A stretch of 64,000 bases of DNA from Hypoxylon rubiginosum (lineage: Eukaryota; Ascomycota; Sordariomycetes; Xylariales; Hypoxylaceae), in the NCBI GenBank assembly GCA_902806565.1, contig CADCXA010000006.1:1426001-1490000 (forward strand), read 5' to 3'. A model generated the notes under the pieces. The model was given only the letters and a program-made list of their open reading frames with translations. It was not told where the DNA came from and did no database searches. A program made the translations under genes and the position numbers. This document shows, piece after piece, positions 24,100-35,973 of the stretch. Positions within the stretch are counted from its first letter, which is position 1. Each line of letters opens with the position of its first letter.

Positions 24100-26428
24100 T
24101 GTGCGTTTTGTTTCTTTCTCTCTTTAGCTAAGTTAGGGAAGAGGATCGAGGTATGCTTAAAAGCAGGATGCTCTCTCTTGATGAGATAGGAGCTACAGAA
24201 AAACTAAGGGACAGTTTCGGTATGAGTAGGATAGGATTTCTTAATTATTATATACTCGGCATTCGATTGAATATTATCGACGATAGCTACATTCCGAGCT
24301 AAACTTGCTAAGATATGCTTTTTCATCACTGCCAAAGTTGGAAGTTGGAAGATGGAAGACGGGGGAGAGTTAGGCAGATCCCCGTAAGCCCCCTGTAAAA
24401 ACTCTACCCACCGTCGCCAATTACGTGCCCCGCTGCCCGCTAAAGCGGACCCTGACTCAATCCGGCGCCCTACCAAGCCCGCTCGAATTTCCAACTTCAA
24501 CATCTCTACTGAAGTTCCAGATTCCCACGACCCTTCGGTTCTCTGTTTGTTCCAATTAGACATCGCTATACCATTACACCGTAGTATTGAAGCTGCAGGA
24601 TGACCTCTACTCAGACGGAGTTTAATCCTTACATCGCGCATTAGTTCACGAGATCACGAGAAGGGCGTTCTCCTTACCGCGGCAGTTTCGATACCCGCCG
24701 GAGATCGTCGGATTGAACCCGGACCGGGCTTCAAAGATTGTGATCGGGACGGAGCCCAGCTACAACGGAGAGCAGGGTCCTTCGTTATAGGCACATTTAT
24801 CAGCTAGTTCTAAGACTTAGTCCTCTGCTAATCTCATTTAAACGGGCCCATGCTCCTAGATGCATTCTTATCTCTCCCGAAGTCATCACAAGAGACTCCT
24901 ATTGTTTAGGTAATGTTAACAACGCAGACTTTGATTAAGTTCCAAGCAGAATAAATCGAGTCTCTGACTATTGCTTTACACTCCATACTTCATTCTGTCC
25001 ATCGTCATCCAAGAGTCGGAATAGGTAAACGGTGTCAAACAGCAATAATACCACTCTAACATGTGCAGTTCAATAGACTGCTAACAGGGTACGGGCAACA
25101 TTTTCAATTTTACAATTCGCTTCAACAGTATGGTGGCAAGGCTTGACGTGAATGAAACTAGCAGTCTTGATGGCTAGCTATACTTGATCATGCCAATGGC
25201 CTCGTTTAGACCAGACACAAGCATAGCTTATTCATGAAGTTAACTTCATCACAAGGGCTAAATTCCAGCATATTAATGCTACCGGAATGAGCGAGACTTC
25301 ACATCTCATCATAGTTAGCTCTTCAGCCTATCACCATGACACGGGCTACCTGCTACGAAGCTCTCATATACGAGCCCAGCAGCCCTCGGTCATCTTACCT
25401 TGTTCATGGTATAGGGTTTCCATTCCGCAACCTCCTCTCTGGCATTAACTTGCGAGAAGTCACTCCGTTGTACCTGCAATATTGAAAGCAACACGGCTCG
25501 CACTGTCTCAGCTCTCATGCAAGCCTGGCATCATTCTGTCGGCATAGGAGGGAGATCCACCCCAAAGTACCGCCGAAGCTGAGCTTACCAATTCATGCGG
25601 CAGTTGAGCCTCATTCTTGACTAATCGACCAATGTTTGGTTTCGGGTCTTGACCGTTCAGAGAGATCCCGGGGAATAGGACTTGGTCCAGTAGGAAATCG
25701 AAGCGGAGCCCAGGCCGAGTGCTGGAAGCCACCTCGCAATATCCGGACGCATTAGAAGTTATCTCCAGGAGACGAAAACGTTACATCTCCCGACGACCCG
25801 AGATGACTACTCTCGGGCTCGGAATAAGTACCCCAGATATCGAAGTACCAGGGCGAGATCCTTGCCTGAGTTGGATTCTCATGTGAGAATCTCACATAGA
25901 CGAGGCCAATTCGAGAATAAAAGCCAGGTACCTCCTGTCCAAAATTTTCATGTGACAGAGAGCTTTGCAAATGAACGGATTACCAGCTGGCTGGGATTGG
26001 GGGCCAATCGGGACCAATATCACTACTAACGTAGGCGCTGGTTGCTACGATTCCATTTAGCCCCCAAAATTTCCCATCGCAATTTCCCTTTCCTCCCCCT
26101 TGACCAAGGTAGCCAAGGTAGCCCAGGCATTGTCAGATTCTCTGGCGGTCCGCCTACCTCCTCCCACATACGTATATCTACCCGTTCCTTGCCGCTGCCA
26201 CGCGCCTGTGCCTTACGACCGACATTAGCGGGTCCCAGGCCGTCGGGCTGGGTTAGATCCTTCGTGTCTCTAGGGGAAGGGTCTGCAGCGTCTGATAGGT
26301 TTGTCACCCGGGACACATCGAATGCTTTCCCGCCTGGTAACTTTCCTAATCCGAATAGCTGCGCCGGTGAGGATATACAGCTGTGTTTCAGGCGGGACAA
26401 CATACGGGATGCTACGTAGTACCGTCTT

Positions 26429-26471
<43 letters not shown>

Positions 26472-26732
26472 TATGTTCCCGCTATCCCATTCGTCACGTC
26501 GGTCAGCTCATACAAAACAATTGCACCACTTTGTAAGGCAATTTAGCATTGTAGCTATGATTGATGACGTCCTTTAGAGACAAGAGTTTATCATGCACAA
26601 GATCCGCTAGATACACCCCCTTTTTGATATATCTGTAGATCGGGAACGGCAGGTCTTACTTCCCCTATGTACCTTAGGAAGTAGGTAGGTAAAAACTCTT
26701 CACACGCAATCTCGCAAGCCCGCAAGCCCAGC
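24100..26732. other. Intergenic region with a short protein-like fragment
   Basis: The promoter of the adenosine deaminase gene should lie at the left end. A frame at 24626-24790 (plus, 54 codons plus stop) reads like a protein tail (PRQFRYPPEIVGLNPDR, ending EQGPSL) but has no partner exons I can identify. The rest is unremarkable apart from the CA/GA microsatellite. No other gene is supported. Confidence 0.45.
26429..26471. repeat. (CA)n(GA)n compound microsatellite
   Basis: An AC run of about 16 bases passes directly into an AG run of about 27 bases on the plus strand. Confidence 0.95.
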
Positions 26733-26944
26733 CTAAACCTGCAAAGCAGCGTCCTCCCTCGCGGCGTGGCTGCCCTTCCTCCAAGCCTCGGTATGATCCT
26801 TCCGCCTCCTCTCGACCTTCTCCTCGCCCGCCTTGCCCCAGCCGCCCCCGCCGGGCGTCTTGACGATGATGCGGTCGCCGGGCTTCATGGGAGCGCTGTT
26901 CTTGGCGCCCAGGTTGATGTATCGCTCCTCGTACTCGATTTCCT

Positions 26945-26979
<35 letters not shown>

Positions 26980-29900
26980 TGTTGAGGATGCTCGCCCGGC
27001 GTAGCTAGGTCCTCCTCCGGGTCCGCCTTCGGCACGCGGCGGACCCAGATGTTGAGCCCGCACTGGGCGTCCCCGCCGCCGGCGAGGCCGTACGGCCGGT
27101 ACACGCGGCGCTCGCTGAGGATGGACACCTGCATGGGGAGGCGGAACTCGATGTCGCGGACGACGCCGTCGCCGCCGCGGTGCTGGCCCCCGCCCCCCGA
27201 GCCCGGGCGGATGGAGAACTCGCGCAGCAGCACCGGGTACCGGCGCTCGAACACCTCCGAGTCGGTGATGCGCGTGTTGGTCATGTGCACGTGCACGCCG
27301 CTCGTGCCCTCCCAGTCCGGGCCCGCGCCGCTGCCGCCCGCGATCGTCTCGTAGTACCCGAACCCTTTTACTTCGGCCTGGCCGGACACGTTGCCGCCGA
27401 AGCCGAAGGTCAGGTTGTTGCAGTCGCCCTGGCTGGCGGCGCAGGCCTGGAAGGCCTTGAAGATGACGTCGGTGACGCGCTGGCTCGTGAGCACGTTGCC
27501 GCCGACGACGGCGGAGCCGGGCGACGGCGAGAGCAGCGACCGGGGCGGGATCCGGACGTGGACGGGCTTCAGGCAGCCCTGGTTCAGGGGGATGTCCTCC
27601 GAGATGAGGCAGCGCAGGCAGTAGATGATGGCGCTGAAGGTGATGGCCTCGGGCGCGTTGATGTTGGCGTACACCTCGGGGCCCGTGCCCGCGAAGTCGA
27701 AGTCGGCCTCGCCTTTCTCCGGGTCGATGGTGACGCGCAGCTGGATCGGGGTCCCGTCGTCCATGTAGTCCACGGCCGAGAGGTCCCTGCCCTCGAACCT
27801 CTTGTGCACCTGCTTCAGCAGCTGCCGCACGCAGAGCTCCGCGTTGTGCTGGATGTTCACCATGTAGAACTGCACCGTCTCCTTGCCGTACTCCTGTATC
27901 AGGCCCTCGATGAGGGAGATGCCCTTCTGGTTCGCGGAGACCTGGGCCCGGAGGTCGTTGAGGTTGTCTGCCAGGCACCGGGTTCCGCTACAGCCCGGAT
28001 ACTGCGCCGGTTCTTTGTAGAGCAGCTCCGTGATCCTCTCCTCGTTGAACTTGCCCTCGCTGACGATCTTCTCGCTCTTGATGGCCGCGCCCTCCTGGAA
28101 CAGCTCCCTCGAATGCGGCGGCATGCTGCCCGCGGTGATCCCGCCGATGTCTGCGTGGTGCGCGCGCGACGCCGCGTAGAACAGGATCTTATCTCCCTTC
28201 TGGTCGAAGGCGGGCATGATCAGCGTGATGTCCGGCAGATGCGTGCCGCCGTAGGATGGGTGGTTGGAAATGACCACGTCCCCCTTTTTCAGCTTGCCCT
28301 CCCAGATCTTGGCTTGCGTCTTCACGCACGTCGACATGGATCCCAGGTGGACGGGTAGATGGGGCGCGTTGGCCACTAGGCCACCGGTGGCGTCGAATAT
28401 GGCACACGAGAAGTCGAGACGCTCCTTGACGTTCGTGCTGACGCTCGTCTTTTGGAGTGCTCGGCCCATCTGCTCCGCTATGGCCATGAAGCGGTGACCG
28501 AAGATGCTTAGCATGATGGGGTCGGCTTCTCGTTCGGATGACTCCTTTTTATGCGAGCTGGTTTGCATGTTAGTTTAATATATATCTATCGTCGTCTTGA
28601 GAAAGAGGAGCAAAATAAATATAAAACTCACTCATCCCTATTCTCCTTTTCCAGGTCAATTATAACGTGCGTTTCGAGAATTAGTGCCTTTGCCTTTGGT
28701 GTGACGACAATAGTCTGCGTGCCGTCCGCAAGCATCGCGGGGCCGATGAGCTCGTCGCCAACCGATAAGTCGGACAACTTGTAGATAGGCGTCTCTAACC
28801 GCCCGCCCTCAAAGTAAACTTGAGACTTGCTGTGTGTCTTCTTCTCGCCAACGGCTTGCTGTTTCACTTCCTTCAGCTGCTGGTCTACTGTCTTATCCTG
28901 GTACCTAAAGCTCTTGCCGATTCCACGGACTCGTACGTCATCGACGATGATGTCTCTATCGTCGAGCGTGAATCCGAATTCGTAGCGGTGGTGGTCTACG
29001 AAAGCCTTACCGAACGCCCAGTCCTCGCCGTCGTAGTTTGCCTTTGCCTTCTCTTCACTGGGCTTAATGATCATCAGAGCCGACTCCGTTCCGCGGTATC
29101 TCATGTTGAGGTACTCTTCGAAAATAACCTCGCTATCCTCGAAGCCTTGGTCTCGCAGCGCCTTGCGGGACTTTTCTTTCAGCTTTTCCATCTTGGTCTT
29201 TAGCTCGTCGACAACGCTACCCTTGTCCTGCCACACCGCCGAGTCCGGCTCTTGTCTCTCGTCAACCACATCCGCCAAGGCCATGCCGTATGCTGATAGG
29301 ACGGATGAATATCTGTGGACTAGAATCTGCTTGATACCTAGCGCCTCGGCGATAGCGACGGCGTGCTGGCCGCCCGCACCGCCGAAGGTCGCCAGTCGAT
29401 GCTTTGAGGAGTCGTGCCCTTTTGCTTCCGTGATAGACCGGATCGGCCGTGTCATAGCCTCGTTCGCTATCGTCAAGAAGCCATACGCTACCTCATCCAA
29501 GCTCATATTCTTGCCGGTCTCCTTATTGACCTGATCGGTAAGCTCTTGTATGACCTTTTTGCTTGCCTCGAAGTCCAACCCTTCGTCCTCGTTCTTCCCG
29601 AATATCTTGGGGAAGAACTCGGGCAGCAGACGACCCAGGAATAGATTCGCATCCGTCACGGCGGCAGGACCCCCTTTTCGGTAGCAAGCAGGACCAGGAT
29701 GCGCTCCCACCGACTCAGGCCCGACCACGAAGAGGCCGTTCTTAAAGAAGAGTCTGCTGCCGCCTCCGGCGGCGACGGTGTTGATATCAAGTTGAGGTGA
29801 TTGAATAGTAACGCCTGCCGTCGTTGTCTCGAAGACGTGCTCGTACCGGCCCTCTCCGTATCGCGAAACGTCGGTACTAGTACCGCCCATATCAAAACCA

Positions 29901-30928
29901 ATGACCGGAATCTTGGTCTCCTCATCGTAGCTGGTGATGGCGTACCCCACCACGCCGCCCGCGGGGCCAGACAGGATCGCCTTTAGCCCGGTAAACTTCT
30001 CCACGTCCACCAGTCCGCCGTCGCTCTGCATGAACTCGCACCGCGCGCCCTTGCCGCCCCCCTCCTGCTGGAGCACGCTCCGCGTCCCCAGGCCGCCCTC
30101 GAACCCCCTCTGGAATCCGGCGATGTACTTCTTGATCGCGGGCGTCAGGTACGCGTCGGCGCACACGCTCGTCGCCCGCGATACCAGCTTGATCATGGGC
30201 ATGAGCTCGTGGCTGAGCGAGATGTGGTCGAAGCCGACCTCCCTCGCAATCTTCCCCACCAGCGCCTCGTGGTCCGGGAAAGTGTAGCCGTGCATCAGAC
30301 ACACCGCTATGCTCTTGATGCCCTTATCGCGTATGCTCTGTAGCTGATCCCGGATCTTGCCTTCCTCGGGCCGTTGCAAGACGCGCACCGCTTCGCCCGA
30401 GAGCCCTATCACCAGATCCGCCTCAGCGGCCTCCGCCGTGCCGGCCTTGGCGCCGGCTTTGGTTACCGTGCGCTCCGGGTCCTCGGCGTAGTCCTCGAGG
30501 GTGACGCGCTCGTCGATCTCGACGACGTGCTCGTACAGGACGTCGGGCTTCTTGATGGCGAGGTCGAAGATCTTGGGCCGGCTCTGGTTGCCGATGACGA
30601 GGCAGTCGCGGAACCCCCGTGTGACGACCAGCGCCATCTTCTCGCCCTTGCGCTCCAGCAGGGCGTTGGTCGCCACCGTCGTGCCCATGCGGATGCTGTC
30701 GATCTGCGATGTGTCTAGCGGCTCGCCGCGCGGGATCTCGCGCCCCTCGAAGTGGCTCATGATGCGCCGGATCCCCTCCAGCGGCGCGTCCTCGTAGTTG
30801 GCCGGGTCCTCGGACAGGAGCTTGATCACCACGTCCTTCCCGCTCAGCGTGCCGACGCAGTCGGTAAACGTGCCGCCGCGGTCGATGGCGATACGGACAC
30901 CGCGGTCTTTGTGGTCGGTAGAACCCAT
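26733..30928 (-). CDS. OXP1: 5-oxoprolinase (ATP-dependent), HyuA-HyuB fusion
   Basis: Two exons on the minus strand (30928-28632 and 28557-26733) joined by a 74-nt GTGAGT...CAG intron in phase 2 encode 1373 residues. Without splicing the locus would look like two separate genes. The enzyme opens 5-oxo-L-proline to glutamate using ATP, in glutathione turnover in the cytosol. The HyuA half has [15 protein letters not shown] near residue 10, the [15 protein letters not shown] segment, and the phosphate motif [15 protein letters not shown]. The HyuB half starts near 775 ([20 protein letters not shown]) and carries [22 protein letters not shown] and the glycine-rich end [11 protein letters not shown] 12-glutamine tract interrupts the C-terminal part of HyuB. 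The gene is GC-rich and its antisense frames are artefacts. Hydantoinase activity is an alternative, but the fused eukaryotic architecture favours 5-oxoprolinase. Confidence 0.95.
26953..26988 (-). repeat. Coding CAG repeat: 12-residue polyglutamine in 5-oxoprolinase
   Basis: Read on the coding strand this is CAA CAG CAA followed by nine CAG codons, giving 12 consecutive Gln between a Gly-Glu-His-Pro segment and a Lys-Lys-Glu-Ile segment of the HyuB half. The nearly pure CAG run suggests slippage, so length variation between strains is plausible. Confidence 0.95.
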
Positions 30929-31964
30929 TTTTTGTTTTATATCGGCTCAACAGGGGAAACCGGCGAATTCAAATTGACTTGTTGCCTTTTCGGTCGAATT
31001 TCACTCGCTATGCCCAAATCTCCCTATGAAAAATATGATACGTCTCAAGTGCTGACAAATTCCAAAGTGGTATCCTGCAGAGCTAGATTCAAGGTAAGTG
31101 GTGTTTGGTGATAGCCTTCTACCCTTTGGATGCTTTAGGTAGTCAGGTTATATGGTGGGGATCTCTAAGAGAAGCTCAGCGCCAGTCTGAGGTAGATATG
31201 CAAATAAGATGTCGACTTGTACAGAGTTCGAGTATGATAAAGTCTGGCCAAGTCTGATCGAGTCACCAATTTGAGTTGCGTTGTTGGCGATACGCCGATA
31301 TCGTCATTTGTCACCGAGAATAGGAGAGATACCTGTACGTAAGTTTAATAGTAGATACCGAGAACAAAGAGCTTCACCCCACCAGCCTACACTACTGCTT
31401 ACAGGGCGAGACTAGGTGGTCTCGCATAATATTACTTGGCTATTAGCTCAAGACTATCCATCTTCTAGCACGAAAGCTTTACCCCGCAGTGGGCTTGTAC
31501 AGCTTATACTGGACGATAAGACGAGAACGCTGTTCTCCTTAACAAGCTTGAAATGGAAGATAAACTACATCAACGTACCTAGGTAGATATCACATACATG
31601 TAGACTAAAGCATAGCATGGCGTTTTGTTTATCGGTAAATTAGTTAGCCTCATTACCTTCATAATGGCTTCAAGAATAGCTTCATAGTTAATACCACAGG
31701 TAGACTCGGGGGTCTTCTAAATACTCCTACCCCCGCACCCCCTTTTAAACCTCTAGTAGTCGTAGTCGTACAGCTTGTCTGTCATATAAGATACTCGTAC
31801 ACAGCCCGATGAGACATGTAACCATTTCAATATGCTCCAATCGCTGCGGCAAAAGAAATGTACATAAGTCGTATACAATTTCCATCAACCGTTTCAGCAT
31901 CCCTTGATCCTTTTAAAATCATGCGCCTGGCTGACTGAATGTAGAACGCCTATAAGAATCAATT
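30929..31964. other. Intergenic region, 5-oxoprolinase promoter side
   Basis: A 1-kb spacer between two minus-strand genes. It should contain the 5-oxoprolinase promoter (left part) and the 3' UTR of the PXA-PX gene (right part). I see no reading frame with protein character. Confidence 0.55.
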
Positions 31965-34900
31965 TCAGTGTGTAACAACGCGCACCGCTTGTAACATGAT
32001 CCCAAAGAAGAGACCCCTGGCCACCTCTTCGATCTGAAGGCAGTCGAAGACTCGACCAAGCGCCTCGCTTGTAGCTGACTGTCCCATGATCCCCATCAAT
32101 GCAGCTGGGACGCCGCTTTGTATGAATAGCTTCCTCGCCTTGACTCTCAGTTCTTCCTTTTCTTCTACTGTCAATTCCTCTGGCCAAGCCTTACGCTCTT
32201 CCTCGGTGGGGAGCGAATTCTCACGAAGCTTACGCAGATGCGTAGCAATCCCCGAATCTGACGTGTTCGCCTGGAGAACTGACTCCTGAACGAGCGATTG
32301 GATGGACGCGAGTGACGGGTTACCCGGTCGGAGAAGAAAAGACTTCGCCGCAGTCAGGAGTGTCCTTCTGATGTTCCAAGCTGACGACAGGGTGTACAAC
32401 TCGTTAATCACTGCAAATAGGAGCTCAACTGCCACGCGAGTCTCCTGTTCTGATAGCGGCGGGTACTGCTTGCTTGGTCGCCTAACAGGCCCTGGTGGTT
32501 TCTCATGTTGATTCGAGCTAAATGATCGAGTCGGCGAGGTGCCATTTGCAGTGGACATTAGCCGCGAATTGCCGTCCACACTCAGACGGGTGCTTGTCGG
32601 AGAGTCGTAATCATCTGTGATCTCGTCTGGTGGGGGCGGTAACTTAATGTTGGTGAAACTTAACTCTGATGGAGATCTTAATGGTGAACGTAGTGCGGCT
32701 GCGCTCGAGGCGCGACTATGCACCCTGCTACTCGTTGCGCTTATTGAGTTCCGCTCCCAACGATCGGCTCTCGCTGGGTGAAGGCTGTCTTGATCTAGGT
32801 CTACTTGGCAGCTAGGACGCCGTTCCATAGGGGCTACTTTGCCTGGCTGTACCGACACTATGGACGATCTCTGGCTATCGAGACTGTCTCTGGATAACCT
32901 GGATCCGTTCATCGACGAGGAGCTGTCCATCCTTGGTAGAGCGGACATCGATAACGGTCGAGAGCTGCTAGGGCTTTGCGTATTGCTAGTCTCCCTCGGC
33001 TGATGCTCACTCAAAGACGAAGTTGTTGATTTTCTCGGGCCTAGGCCGATGTTCCCGAAAACACCAGTGACACCGCCGACCACCACTTTGCTACCATTTA
33101 AAGCCTCTTTCGGCGCGTTTTGTAGGACATCCAACATGCCCTTTCCTACGGACTCGAAGGAGAACCCTCTGTTACCCATTCGAGTCTCTTGGCCTTTGTC
33201 GAGAAAACGTTTAAAAGCTTCCGACTCAGATAATGTCTTCTCGGAGCAAGCTGTCCGCATGTATCGCTCAATCTCGCCACGTAATGATGTTCTCGTGTGC
33301 ACTTTCCAGCTAGGGAAAGTAGCGAAGGCTTCCAGAAATGCAGTCGACCCGGATATCGTCGCAATTCGTCGTAGACTCTCGTGGAGACCCTCGAATTGAA
33401 TGTACGTCTTCATTATCATCCACCCAGGGTAGTGAGTATTTGCAGGCTCAATTTGAAGGAGATACTCCCAAGAAGGCTTCCCGCGCAACCGACCCTTATC
33501 ATTCCCGGCGTCGTCATGAATGGTAATAGTGGCGTTATGCAACGTTAGGGGTGGAGGGTTGCGTGATTCATCTTCTTCAAGTTCCTCTCGCGCTGGAGGC
33601 ACTATCTGATCAAAGCTCGTAAACCGATGCGCAGGTCTCGTCCCTTGTCCGTTGGATGGTGAGGAGTTGAGACTCGACATATCCATGGGCGACTTGGGAG
33701 AGATAGGGGACCTGAGCGGCTCTTCCCTACTCAACGAAGCTCTAGAGTCCGGGTAAGATTCCTTAGTTTTCTCTGTCCATGTTCCATTCGGCTTCTCGTT
33801 AATTTTCAGAGCAAGCTCCTTAGCATTTTTTTCAAGGGCACCCTTGAGGAGACCTGAGGCTTCCATGGATTTCTCCGTCGGTACTGTATTCGATTTATCG
33901 GCTTCCGCGATCATTTCGTTAATTCTCTTCATTTCCTCCATGGCCCTCTCCATCTCTTCATCTGCTTTAGATAACTTCTTTTTATGAGAAGTCTCTTTCC
34001 GGCGCGCTCGATCCATCTCGTATGAATTGCGGTTGCCTTTGGCAAGCCCAATGTTCCCGACATTTCCGTCGACATCAGCAAATGCTTTCTGATCTTGGAT
34101 GGCATCATCGATAGCTTGAGACAGATCCGTCTCTCCAGACTCGAGGAGGTAGACGATCCATGCGTTAATCCACTCCGCCTTAGAACATGTCTGCAAGGTA
34201 CCCTCGAGGATGATAGTTGCAAGAATTTCCCTCAAAAAGACCCTAGCAGGATCACAATCGTATGCAGACCTATCTAGGAAGTCGAGGAGGTCCTCGGCGA
34301 TCATTTTAAATTTTCCTGCCTGTTGCCTCTGGTTCAGCAGGTTCGCCAATGGAGCCTCGGTGTTTGAGGCAAGATAATTGTATATAGCATCCGCCGCGGT
34401 TAAGTTCGTATCCGACGGGAGTTCCGAATAGGCGGATGACATCTCGGACAAGAAAACAATGATGATAGAGCACGTGTGGGTAAGGAAGTCGACAAAGGCA
34501 TCGGCAGGTCGCTTACGGCTCAATTGGTTTGAGATAGTCAGCAGGAACTTAACCAACAGCTTTCTGCAGGAGAGAGGGAAGGACCTGTCGGACGGCACGA
34601 TAGGACCGTACCACCAGTCCACATAGTCGCGAATAACTGCGTCCACGAAAGCTTGTAAGGCCTGTCGTGTCTCTGGCTGGAAATCGTCGAAACTTTGAGC
34701 TAGAACCTGGGCATCCTTCTCGATGTCTTGCCCCGTCTTGATGCTTGAATCGCTGTGCTTAGTTTCCAACAGGCGATCTAAGAAAGCATAGCCCCTTTCA
34801 CCCCGTATTGCTCGCGATATCTCGGGGTATCGAGATTCCCATGTCGCGAATAGCGTGATACCAGCGACGGCCCCAATCAATACGAGACCAACCCGGCCGA

Positions 34901-35165
34901 GAACGAAGTACGTCATACCGGAAAGCGCAACTGCGATGCCCCCGAGCGTACTGGGCGTCGCAGTGGAAAGGAACTGTAATATTTTGGTCACGACATCCTC
35001 TTGTTTTGCCCTCGAGGACGCGGGTGTATCTAATTTATTCGGACTCGTCGGAAGGGTTTGGAGATTTTGATGGGATATATTCTTCACTTCGTTCGAGTCG
35101 GTTTTCGTTTCGTCTCGTGACATGATGGGAGTTGCGCCGACTTGCGCATCGTCAACGGGATCCAT
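31965..35165 (-). CDS. Membrane-anchored PXA-PX-Nexin_C protein (Mdm1/SNX-like)
   Basis: A single uninterrupted exon of 1066 codons. Residues about 72-108 are strongly hydrophobic (two short membrane spans or a hairpin: IAVALSGMTYFVLG, VGLVLIGAVAGITLFATW). A PXA domain follows at about 155-345, with YVDWWYGPIV. Next come a charged helical segment (about 385-455), a Ser/Pro-rich linker, a PX phosphoinositide-binding domain (about 540-665, with YLLQIEP and FLEAFATFPSWK), a long Ser-rich disordered region, and a C-terminal Nexin_C domain (about 905-1050). This order matches the Mdm1/SNX13-14-25 class, whose yeast member ties the endoplasmic reticulum to the vacuole and lipid droplets. I see no RGS domain between PXA and PX, so it may be the RGS-less fungal subtype. 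Tethering function is inferred from the family. Confidence 0.9.
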   Translation of the reverse strand: MDPVDDAQVGATPIMSRDETKTDSNEVKNISHQNLQTLPTSPNKLDTPASSRAKQEDVVTKILQFLSTATPSTLGGIAVALSGMTYFVLGRVGLVLIGAVAGITLFATWESRYPEISRAIRGERGYAFLDRLLETKHSDSSIKTGQDIEKDAQVLAQSFDDFQPETRQALQAFVDAVIRDYVDWWYGPIVPSDRSFPLSCRKLLVKFLLTISNQLSRKRPADAFVDFLTHTCSIIIVFLSEMSSAYSELPSDTNLTAADAIYNYLASNTEAPLANLLNQRQQAGKFKMIAEDLLDFLDRSAYDCDPARVFLREILATIILEGTLQTCSKAEWINAWIVYLLESGETDLSQAIDDAIQDQKAFADVDGNVGNIGLAKGNRNSYEMDRARRKETSHKKKLSKADEEMERAMEEMKRINEMIAEADKSNTVPTEKSMEASGLLKGALEKNAKELALKINEKPNGTWTEKTKESYPDSRASLSREEPLRSPISPKSPMDMSSLNSSPSNGQGTRPAHRFTSFDQIVPPAREELEEDESRNPPPLTLHNATITIHDDAGNDKGRLRGKPSWEYLLQIEPANTHYPGWMIMKTYIQFEGLHESLRRIATISGSTAFLEAFATFPSWKVHTRTSLRGEIERYMRTACSEKTLSESEAFKRFLDKGQETRMGNRGFSFESVGKGMLDVLQNAPKEALNGSKVVVGGVTGVFGNIGLGPRKSTTSSLSEHQPRETSNTQSPSSSRPLSMSALPRMDSSSSMNGSRLSRDSLDSQRSSIVSVQPGKVAPMERRPSCQVDLDQDSLHPARADRWERNSISATSSRVHSRASSAAALRSPLRSPSELSFTNIKLPPPPDEITDDYDSPTSTRLSVDGNSRLMSTANGTSPTRSFSSNQHEKPPGPVRRPSKQYPPLSEQETRVAVELLFAVINELYTLSSAWNIRRTLLTAAKSFLLRPGNPSLASIQSLVQESVLQANTSDSGIATHLRKLRENSLPTEEERKAWPEELTVEEKEELRVKARKLFIQSGVPAALMGIMGQSATSEALGRVFDCLQIEEVARGLFFGIMLQAVRVVTH

Positions 35166-35973
35166 TAGGGTCGGGAATTGGTTGATGAGTCCGTCTATTA
35201 GAGGGTTCTATGCTTGGAGATTAGGGGCAGCGATAGTGGGCGCATCGCATCTATGTCGAGAGGCTAAAATAGAAAAGTATTAATCAAGAAAATACATGTA
35301 CGCTATTACAACGACCACTAGAGAAGAACAGAGTATATAAATACAGGTCAATGAGTCTCTTGAATTATTTTGACGACTATGAAGTCTTAAGGTAGTGAGT
35401 GAGCAAGGTGAGTTGTCAGTGTATAGAACCGTTTCGGTTTCGAGTCCAAATTTCGAGATGGGATTCGTGGACGATAATTTTGGCAACAGGCCATGTGGCC
35501 AGGGGTTGCTCCCCCAATTCTCTCCAACAATTGCAGGTCTAACCCCCGGTACTTTAATCAATTAATGAGCCGTTGTACCTTAATCTTTTCTATATTTCTA
35601 GCCTATCAGAGGACTCATGGGTGATTTGGCTGACCTTGAAGCACGCTAAACTAAGATCGGCAAGCAGGGGGTAATACTTGGTAAGTACTTTTTCAGTCCA
35701 TATACATAGAAGGCGTAGAAGGCGCGTCTTTCGGAGCGGACGCGACAAATCGTAGCTTACCTAGTACATAGTACAGCTCTAACCCCACATTAAGCCGCCT
35801 CCGTCTTGAGTTTTTCTAACTCTTTGAACTCCTTGTCTGATAATCTGATAATAACACCTTTCTTCTGCCTCAGACCTCATATTCTCCTCTCTCTTCCCAA
35901 TTGAGTCTTGCGAACAGTTCCCCGACCATTATATTCATCACTTCGACCAGAGGAATTCATCCAATCGCTGATA
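35166..35973. other. Divergent promoter region, PXA-PX gene / PC4 gene
   Basis: An 808-bp spacer between two genes transcribed away from each other, so both promoters should lie here. The final ~100 bases before the PC4 start are pyrimidine-rich. A short in-frame extension upstream of the PC4 ATG (to 35908) starts at a weakly supported ATG and I leave it out. Confidence 0.55.

Noticed and set aside
24700..24760. GATTGAACCCGGACCGGG considered as a tRNA T-arm
   Set aside because: No cloverleaf could be built around it, and the region has an open protein-like frame instead.
26674..27978. 434-codon minus-strand frame in the HyuB half
   Set aside because: Arg/Pro/Gly-rich shadow in an alternative phase of the real exon.
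27180..28358. 392-codon plus-strand frame antisense to 5-oxoprolinase
   Set aside because: It is Val/Asp/Leu/Arg-biased without a domain, produced by the GC-rich HyuB coding strand.
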